From Cruorifilaria tuberocauda (taxonomy: Eukaryota > Nematoda > Chromadorea > Rhabditida > Onchocercidae), in the NCBI GenBank assembly GCA_013365365.1, contig JABVXU010001044.1, positions 1 through 11,344 of the forward strand: DNA of 11,344 nt. The letters are read 5' to 3'. Numbering within the stretch: position 1 is the first letter of the stretch; each line of letters begins with the position of its first letter. The notes under the pieces were generated by a model, which saw nothing but the letters and a program-made list of their open reading frames with translations, did not search any database and was not told the DNA's origin. Shown in pieces: positions 1-7,700 of the stretch. A program made the position numbers and the translations under genes.

Positions 1-140
1 AGTGACCTTTCTGGAAATATAAAATAATCGATAATGACCATTTTGGAAATATAAAATAATCGAAATGACCTTTTGAAAATATAAAATAATCGATAATGAC
101 CATTTTGAAAATATGAAATAATCGAAAATGACCCTTCTAT
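1..140. repeat. 31-32 bp tandem repeat, about 4.3 copies
   Basis: Units start at 1, 33, 64, 95 and 127. Each opens AATGACC(A/T)TTTTG and ends AATATAAAATAATCGA(T). Divergence is low, only a few differences per unit. The array probably continues left of the window. Confidence 0.9.
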
Positions 141-175
141 AGAAAATATAGAAGAAAGATGAGGAAGAAGAAGGT

Positions 176-197
176 AGAGAGAGAGAGAGAGAGAGAG
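176..197. repeat. (AG)11 microsatellite
   Basis: Uninterrupted AG dinucleotides, preceded by a purine-rich GAAGAAAGATGAGG stretch. It is complementary to the CT tract at 790-816. Confidence 0.97.
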
Positions 198-464
198 GTT
201 ATTTTGAGTGCATGATTGTTGTGGTCATTGCAGTGGTCATTGAATGGTCAGTTTGGTGAACATGCAATTCCTTCTATCAATATGAAATGTCATCTGATTT
301 CAATGCAGATATATTAGAAATGATATGAGAGAAAATCAAATAACGAGAATATGAAGCTGCTATAGGTGGAAAATTGAAATTTAAAAATTTAAAAAATTTT
401 TTTATTTTGTTTATGAAATGATAATGTTGCGATATCTCATTGGAAGCAAGACAGTTCTTCTCGG

Positions 465-540
465 GTAGAAAAAGAGAGAGAGAAATAAAAGCAAAGAGGC
501 AAAGAAAGAAAAGAGAGAGAGATAGAGAGAGAGGAGAAAA
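465..540. repeat. Purine-rich GAGA/AAAG tract
   Basis: Imperfect runs of AGAGAGAGA, GCAAAGAGGC and GATAGAGAGAGAGG. It explains the Arg/Lys/Glu-rich plus-strand ORF at 440-712, which I do not treat as a gene. Confidence 0.8.
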
Positions 541-785
541 AATAGTTGTGAGAATAATAATAATTTATAATGTGTGGAGATATCTATTTAGAATTATGGA
601 AATGATCGAGATATTTTTTTTAATTTTAAATTTATTTCTCTCTATTCCTATTTCCTGCTCCTTTTTTTCTCTTTTTCTTATTTTGAAAATTTCGAAATTA
701 ATTGGAAAATAAAATTGAATCGGATAGAAGGCGGAAATGACCTCTAAAAATTATAATAAAAAATTATTTGGAAAAGTAATGGCTT

Positions 786-789
<4 letters not shown>

Positions 790-816
<27 letters not shown>
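790..816. repeat. (TC)13 microsatellite
   Basis: Uninterrupted TC/CT dinucleotides followed by GTCTCTTCTC. Because the gene is on the minus strand, the transcript carries GA here and CU at 176-197, so the two tracts could pair in the pre-mRNA. Confidence 0.97.
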
Positions 817-822
<6 letters not shown>

Positions 823-894
823 TCTCTTTATTTCTTTTTAGGAAATAGAAATCTAAATTAGTAGGAAGATAGCAACAAAATAAAATGCATTATT

Positions 895-1055
895 AAGTTC
901 AAGAAGTGGAAATTAAGTTCATGAAGTGGAAATACAACTTATCAGTTCACTATCACCTAACGATTGCTTGATCGCATTACAGTTCAGGAAGTGGAAATAC
1001 AACTTATCAGTTCACTATCACTGAACGACTGTTTGATTGCATTATACTAGCAGTT
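895..1055. repeat. 65 bp tandem duplication
   Basis: Two copies start at 916 and 981, sharing GAAGTGGAAATACAACTTAT and CAGTTCACTATCAC, then TTGATNGCATTA. A partial unit (AAGTTCAAGAAGTGGAAATT) precedes the first copy, and CAGTTCAAAC follows the second. Confidence 0.9.
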
Positions 1056-1283
1056 CAAACTTTGTCGACTTATTTTTAATATCAACTATAAAACTTTTTA
1101 TTCCAACAAAATGATGAAAAGTAATTTTTAGAAATTTAAGAATTTCACTTCCTGAAAAAAAGTTTAATCTAAATAAGATGTAAAAAAAGCATAAGATAGG
1201 TAAGCATAAGAAAGGAGATAAGATAACTGATATTAAATAATTGATATAATAACTGTTATCTCTTATCATAAACTATCATACTA

Positions 1284-1416
1284 TCATACTGTCATACCAT
1301 ATATCTCATACCGTACCATATCATATCATATTATACTGTTATCGTACTTCTCATACTGTGATACCATATATCTCATACCATACCATATCATATATCATAC
1401 TGTTATCGTACTTCTA
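1284..1416. repeat. 67 bp tandem duplication built from ATCATACT-type units
   Basis: ATACCATATATCTCATACC recurs at 1294 and 1361, and CTGTTATCGTACTTCT closes both copies. The flanks to about 1440 carry more TATCATACT words. A similar unclustered TATCATACT-rich stretch occurs at 10940-11015. Confidence 0.88.
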
Positions 1417-1629
1417 TCATACTATACCTTTATCATACTTTTAATTTTATTAAATATACATTTGAATAATAATTCAGTTTTAAAATCAAGGAAAAGATAT
1501 CTAATTTGAACTGTAAAATAATTCAAAATTGGAATTAATAAACGGACGGTATTTTATTCCTGATCTGATTAAAAAAAAAAGAATGATAATTAAAAAATAT
1601 TTCGAGAAAAGAAAACAAATAAATCAAAC

Positions 1630-1753
1630 CTTTCGATCCATCTGTTCCGTTCACGAGAATTACGACAACTGTAATAGGTATTTTCCATTTTAAGACAATC
1701 CGGTACATCAACAGCTGACGGATGGATAAGATGAATTGGTTTTTCTGCTCCAT
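1630..1753 (-). CDS. gap-2: Exon 5 of the RasGAP gene: second half of PH domain
   Basis: A 124-base exon with acceptor GAGAAATTCAG|ATGGAG and donor GATCGAAAG|GTTTGATTT. Read in the phase set by exon 4, it encodes 40 whole codons: GAEKPIHLIHPSAVDVPDC, LKMENTYYSCRNSRERNRWIE, then AG of a split Arg or Ser codon. This matches the SynGAP/DAB2IP PH segment KPVHSSILG..FCFEVTT...CRSAAERDKWIENL. The Trp near the end is the conserved Trp of the PH C-terminal helix, and the His-Pro and Cys-Arg positions also fit. PH domains in this family help membrane binding. A longer ORF in another frame covers the same bases (from MNLFRF upstream through VVVILVNGTDG) but makes no sense as protein and ignores the splice signals. 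The following exon lies left of the window. Confidence 0.92.
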
Positions 1754-4700
1754 CTGAATTTCTCTTTCTGTTAGCATTAAAAACCGGAAAAGATTCAAGC
1801 TTCCATTTTTTTTCTTTTTTTAAAAAAAATACGGAAAATTTATGATCACTCTAATTTCAAATATGAAAATTAATTTAATTCAAATCTTGAAATTGCTTTC
1901 AAAAGGGAAAAAAAGAAGGAAGCACGACATTTATCATTTAAGTAAAAAAAACTATTCGAAATATTTTAAGGTTTTTTGATTTCAGGTCACGGAAATTGAG
2001 AAAAAACTAGCAACACTTTATCTAAAAGTTAAGAAATATTTCCGAAAAAACATTTCCGGATATTATAAAAGGAAAAAGGAAAGAGAATTAAACTTAAAAA
2101 GTAATTAAGGATATTTACCGGAAAATGCATTTAAAACATTTCCGGTTTTTGATATCTATAGGTTAAAAAAACCAAAAATTTCACAAACCCAAATCGATCG
2201 TATGTGTAGCAGATGAGTAAGCTAATAAACTTTCATGTGAACGACATGATCGGAATGAATTTTCATCTTCATGCGATACCGGATACGGTCGAAATGTTGA
2301 ATGACGATAGGATTGAATGGGAATTCCTTCGTCATTGCCTACATTTTCATCGGATTGTTGCAAAATATTATTTGTTATGCTAAAATTTTAAATTAATTTA
2401 AATTGCAAAAATAAAAATTGAATATTATTGTTTGAAAAAATTTTTAATTGAAATTTTATTTTTTGAAATATTTATGATTTATGATTATGACTTAACAATT
2501 TAGCAATTATGATTTATGATTATGATTTAACACAATTAACAGTATTAATTTAATTCATTGAAAAATTAATTAGAATTTCAAAAAGAAACATAAGAAGATA
2601 TTACCTTTCTATAATATTTGAATTATTACAATGTTGCATGTAAACTGTTGATGATAATGATGATGAGCGATGATGATTACGATGATGGTAATATGATGAT
2701 GATGACGATGATGATGAGAACGATAATGGTGATAACGATAGTAATGATAAATGGAGTTTACTGATAAATGATAAGGATGATGAACGGATGGTTTTCTTCA
2801 TATTATAGCCACAAATTGTATTGGAAATAAATCCCATCTCTTTTCTCTTTTTCTAAGAACTAAGATTTTAAGTTTTTTTTTTTGCAAAAAATTTTAAAAT
2901 AAATTTCGAACGAAGAAAAATTTTAAAAAAAGAGCGAAATGAAAATTTTCGTAAAAATCTCGAAGATATATATTTCTTCGCGAAGCATTTAATTTTTAAA
3001 TTCACTTTCAAAAAAAAAGAGAAAAAAATCACTTTCACTTTGTGAATTTATTGAACCGGAAATGATCTTGAATTCATGGAATTTATTGAAAGTATGAAAA
3101 TGATAAAATAGCTTCCAGAGGTGAAAATGAAGAATTTCATTGGAAGCTCTTCTAGTGTCTGTGAAAATCGAGCCTAACAAAGCCTAGAAAACTAAGAATC
3201 CAAGGAATCGCAGAACTAGCTAATGGTCTATTTTACGTAAAACTTTGATAATTTTGTTTGAAGCTATGCTTATAATATAATTGGCAAATTAACTCAGCAA
3301 ATATTGCGATAGCAATTCAATCTCAAGAATGGACAGTCCGGAAAATCTACTCGAATTCAATCTCGAGAATGGACAGTCCGGAAAATCTACTTCGGGAATG
3401 CGACTAGTAATCCGATGCAGACGGGTTGAAATATGCTATTTCAAGGTGGGACAATAATCTCCTCCAAAGGAAAACTATTTAGCGAAATTATTTCAAGATA
3501 GGATGACAAACCGGAAAGTTTGTCGGATATAGCCGTTTACGGATAGAATAGCAATCCGGAAGGCCAATCTATGAATTTAATGAAAATCCTAAAACTAATT
3601 TCATATCATATAATTTTTCCACTGACATAACAAAACAAACGGCGATAAAATAATAATATACGGATCGATAAACGTTGTCGATATATCATTGGGAGCATAG
3701 ATTGATTGGAATGATCGTATAGGGCGGGGTGGGGGGAAAGGGCGGGATGGAATGGGGCGCGGGGAAAGAGACGAGGGAAGAGGATAAAGGAAATCTTGGA
3801 AAATGATAACGAGAGTATTAGGAGCGGGGAATAGAGAAGAAAAAGTAAAAGAAATGAAGACAAATTAAACAAAGTGTGCGAATTACAGTGAATGTAAACT
3901 GTAATGATAAACAAGAAAATTGATATCATTGTTATGATAAAAATCGATAATTGAAATTAATTATAATTAATAGGAAATTGATTAAAATAAAATTAAATAT
4001 AGTCAATTCAATTATATAACTGATTAGATTTATCGATAGAATTCAATAAAAATCAATAGCAAATTATGAAAAAATTAAAAAATTTTTTTAAAACAAAATA
4101 GATTACTTAAAATTGAAACGAAAAATAAAATAAATGAATCTTGAAATAATTAAAATTTTATAGGAACAAATTTAAAAAAAATAAATGATATGAAAAAATT
4201 ATTTTATTATAAATGAAAAGAATTAAATTTATGTAAGGTTTTAAAATTTAACAATTCAAAAATTAATGAAATATTTCATAATATTCAGTTTTAAAAAATT
4301 TTGAATTAAAAAAATTTGAATTTAACAATACTTAACCTACTCCATATCACTTAACCTCTATTTTTTAAGACATAATTACTCGATAGAGTGATTATCAAAA
4401 GTTAAACTCATACAGTATTTTAAACTGTTGGTAAGTAACGTGATATTAGAAAGTTTACTATCAATGAGTAAACAAATCCATACAGTATTTTAATACAGTA
4501 TTTATTTTGATATTACAAATAATAAAAGTAACATCTAATTTTCAATCGTCGACAATAAAATTTTTAATAAAATTTGAAAATTTTCCTTACTAATTATAAT
4601 AAATTCCAATACAATACGATCGATTAATTCTTAACAAATATTATCAAATTTAGGTTTTTCTTAATTCAAAATTATTTCAACAGGATTTAAAAAATTATCA

Positions 4701-7700
4701 GTTATCAATTAATTGTCAACAAATAATTATAGATTCAACTTTTGATAATCACTCACTATAGAGTAATTATATCTCAATTCAACAACAATTAATTTTCAAT
4801 TGTTACAATAAAATTTTTAACATCAAAATAAATACTGTATTAAAATACTGTATGGATTTGTTTAATCGTTGCTAATAAAATTTTTAATATCACATTACTT
4901 ATCTCCAGTTTAAGAATACTGTATGAATTTAACTTTTGATAATCACTCTACAGAGTATCTATCTATATTTTTAAAAAATAGAGATTAAGTAATATGGGAT
5001 TGGTGAATTTTGATCTGTTGTTTTTGTTTATTGCTTACTAAAAAAGCTCTTACCAACTACAGTAAATAAAACAAACTTTGTTACCAAGTAGATAAGTGAA
5101 AAAGAAAACTCGAGAAGTTACCAGAAGAAATAATCAGAAGAAGAGTAATGAGAAAGATAAAAACTGATAATTTGATTTTGATAAATTTGATAAATGATAA
5201 CAGTAATGAAAAAAGGATGCATTGAATAGTTCGATTGAAATTAGCGTTAAATAAAAAATTTCATAAACAATTGGAAGATTAAAGAGGAAGTTGTATTACT
5301 AAAAGTTGTTTAACTATTGATGATTGGAATGAATGATATTTTTACAATTTCGAAAATATCGATTAGCTTATAAATTAATCAATGAATAGTTTTATAAACA
5401 ATTTTAAAATTTCAAATATTTAATTAAGCAAGCAATAAAGCATTAATTTAAGTAAACAAAATATTCCCAAGATTCTCATTTGTAAAATTGAAATTATACT
5501 AGAAAAGTGGAAAAGGACGAGGTAGAGAGGCATAAATTTTATCAAATTTATCTATTTAATAATAAATTTTGCAAAATATGAATTAGCTAATACAGTATTT
5601 AATACAGTTTCCTTCTTACAGTACTTTTACAGTAATCCAATATGATTAAATTTTTTGCATTTTAATATTTTTAAAAAGATTTAAATCGGATTTTTTTATT
5701 CCGATAACATATAAATTTTCATGTACATACATATTGAGAAATGTTTGTTGATACAATTTAAAGTTTTAAAATTTGATTAAGTAGACAATAACTTATTAAT
5801 TTAAGTAAGTAAAATATTTCTGTAATTTTTGAAATGTTTAGAATTTTCAATAAGCATAATATTTCTCACTTCCATTCATTTGATTTGATAATATCAAGAT
5901 ATAGAGCATAACGATGCGTTATCAGAAAAATTGAAGCAAACAAAATTGACAAATGAAATTAATGAAATGGGAAGGAATTTATTTACAAATAATGTACAAA
6001 CTGGTTTATCAATTATAATTTATTCAAATTCGAGTAAATTTATTTAAAGCTTATGATAATCAAAATGTAGAAATGGTATATCATGATGTGCGGAATTACG
6101 TTAATTTCGAGAAAAATTATCATCATATTATCACTATCACTAATTACTTTCCCATGTTATTTGTTAAATTTCAATTAATATAATGGATTTTTGAATCATA
6201 AAAAATGACCTTTGATGAGTGTTTTGTTGAAAAATTCATGTATAATTTACGCTTTACTGATATGATAGATAAATTTATTAAATGATAAGCATTTTCTATG
6301 CTTGTGCAGTATGAATCGAATTTTCGCTAGTCTCATATGCAATCATAATTTTATTTTAATTATTAAAAATTAATCTTTGAAAAGACTGTTTGAAAAGCTA
6401 TCAAGTTTTATGCAAATTAAGGAGTTAGTAAAGAAATTGGTATAAATTAAGGGATTATTAAGAAAAAACTTACAAATCATTTCGATTCGACGTACGTTTT
6501 CTTTCCAACTTTGTCGCACTTTTCGTACGTTTCAATGCATTACTGCGAAATGGCCTCGAGAAAAAATTCTAAAACAATTTAAAGTAAAATTGACTAATAA
6601 TTTTTTTAATTTATAATATATATATATAAATATAAGACAAAGAAGTTGAAAGTATAAATAAAATGAAATTTAAGAAGAGTAAAGATAAGATTGAACTTTA
6701 TGATTATTTCAAAATATTTTCTTCAAAAATATCACATAGCTTGATTAACAAACAATTTTATTGAATGATGAAGAAATAGATTAAAAAAATAAGAATTATA
6801 AAGGATATGAAGCTAAGATGAGGTTAATAAATTAGCATAGTGTAAGGTGAAGATCAAGAATACTGTAGATGACCGTAGGATGTTGGAATCAGATTACAGT
6901 ACGAAAAGTTTAGCATATAAATAACATTAAATTTAATTAAATTATAGATTTATGAATTTTAGTAATGCATATGAAAGATCTATAAAATGGATATATAATT
7001 TCTAATTTCACATCTAATAACAGGATAATTTCATTTATCAAATAATCAACAAAATTGCAGAAAGGGTTAATATTAATTTCAAGGAGAAATAAACATATAT
7101 CTTCTTTCTTCACCCTAATTAATTGACGGTACTTAAAATTAAGCATGTCAAATTAAACAACTTACAATTTATAGTTGAAAAAATGAATTATAGGTCATAT
7201 GTTTGATTTTCATTTAACTCCATTTTTTCTTCGTTTATTTTGGTATAATCAATTTATTATCACTTTTAACTGTGATTATATTTTCTTAACATTTCTAATT
7301 TCCGAAACAATAAAATGATTACTTTATTTTGAAAGCATATACCATCTTGAGTTAATTTTTATGGAATTATCTGATAATTTCCTTTTTACTTTTCATTTCT
7401 TTATTTTCGAATAAATTTCCATAATGTTCAATATTCTGTTAGCTGTACATTTGGGCAAATACTCCGATAAATCATGTTATTACTTATCATTGAATTTCGT
7501 ACAACTGCTTTTCCCTTTATTACTGTAAGTTCCTACAAGAGGAATAAAATGTTTGATCGTATCTGTTTGCATACTGTACGTGATCGTGCCTGTTTGCATA
7601 CTGTATGTGATCGCACGTTTTCATACTGTGTGTGACCGTATCTGTCTGCATACTGTGTGTAACGTATGTTTGCATACTGTGACCGTACCTGTTTGCATAC

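Larger units (their letters stand above)
1..1629 (-). other. Intron 5 (5' part), repeat-rich, no coding exon seen
   Basis: Intron sequence downstream of the PH exon. I searched for the expected continuation of the PH helix and C2 domain and found none. It holds a 31-32 bp tandem array, GA and CT tracts, and two duplicated blocks described separately. ORFs here (for example 440-712 plus, 1042-1269 minus) are low-complexity and lack splice or family support. Confidence 0.7.
2380..6473 (-). other. Intron 3 (4.1 kb)
   Basis: Between exon 3 and exon 4. Contains the putative alternative first exon (2605-2852), the 40 bp duplication and CCGGAAA-rich stretch (3300-3590), the G-rich block (3721-3860) and the long inverted-repeat element (4340-5000). 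Positions 5010-6470 are AT-rich with TACAGTA words near 5590-5640 and no exon I can support. Confidence 0.75.

Noticed and set aside
440..712. Plus-strand ORF of 90 codons, Arg/Lys/Glu-rich then hydrophobic
   Set aside because: It is the reading of a GAGA/AAAG purine tract followed by a T-rich tract; low complexity and no splice or family support.
1535..1798. Minus-strand 87-codon ORF over exon 5 (MNLFRF start)
   Set aside because: It is the wrong frame: the neighbouring frame, set by the splice acceptor, gives the clear PH-domain sequence.
2989..3180. Minus ORF after the acceptor ATTTTCACAG
   Set aside because: The acceptor looks usable, but no donor of matching phase follows and the product (LHFHLWKLFYHFHTF) is unlike any family I know.
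3606..3929. Minus ORF of 107 codons, Leu/Ser/Phe/Pro-rich
   Set aside because: Produced by the pyrimidine strand of the G-rich block; no exon signals.
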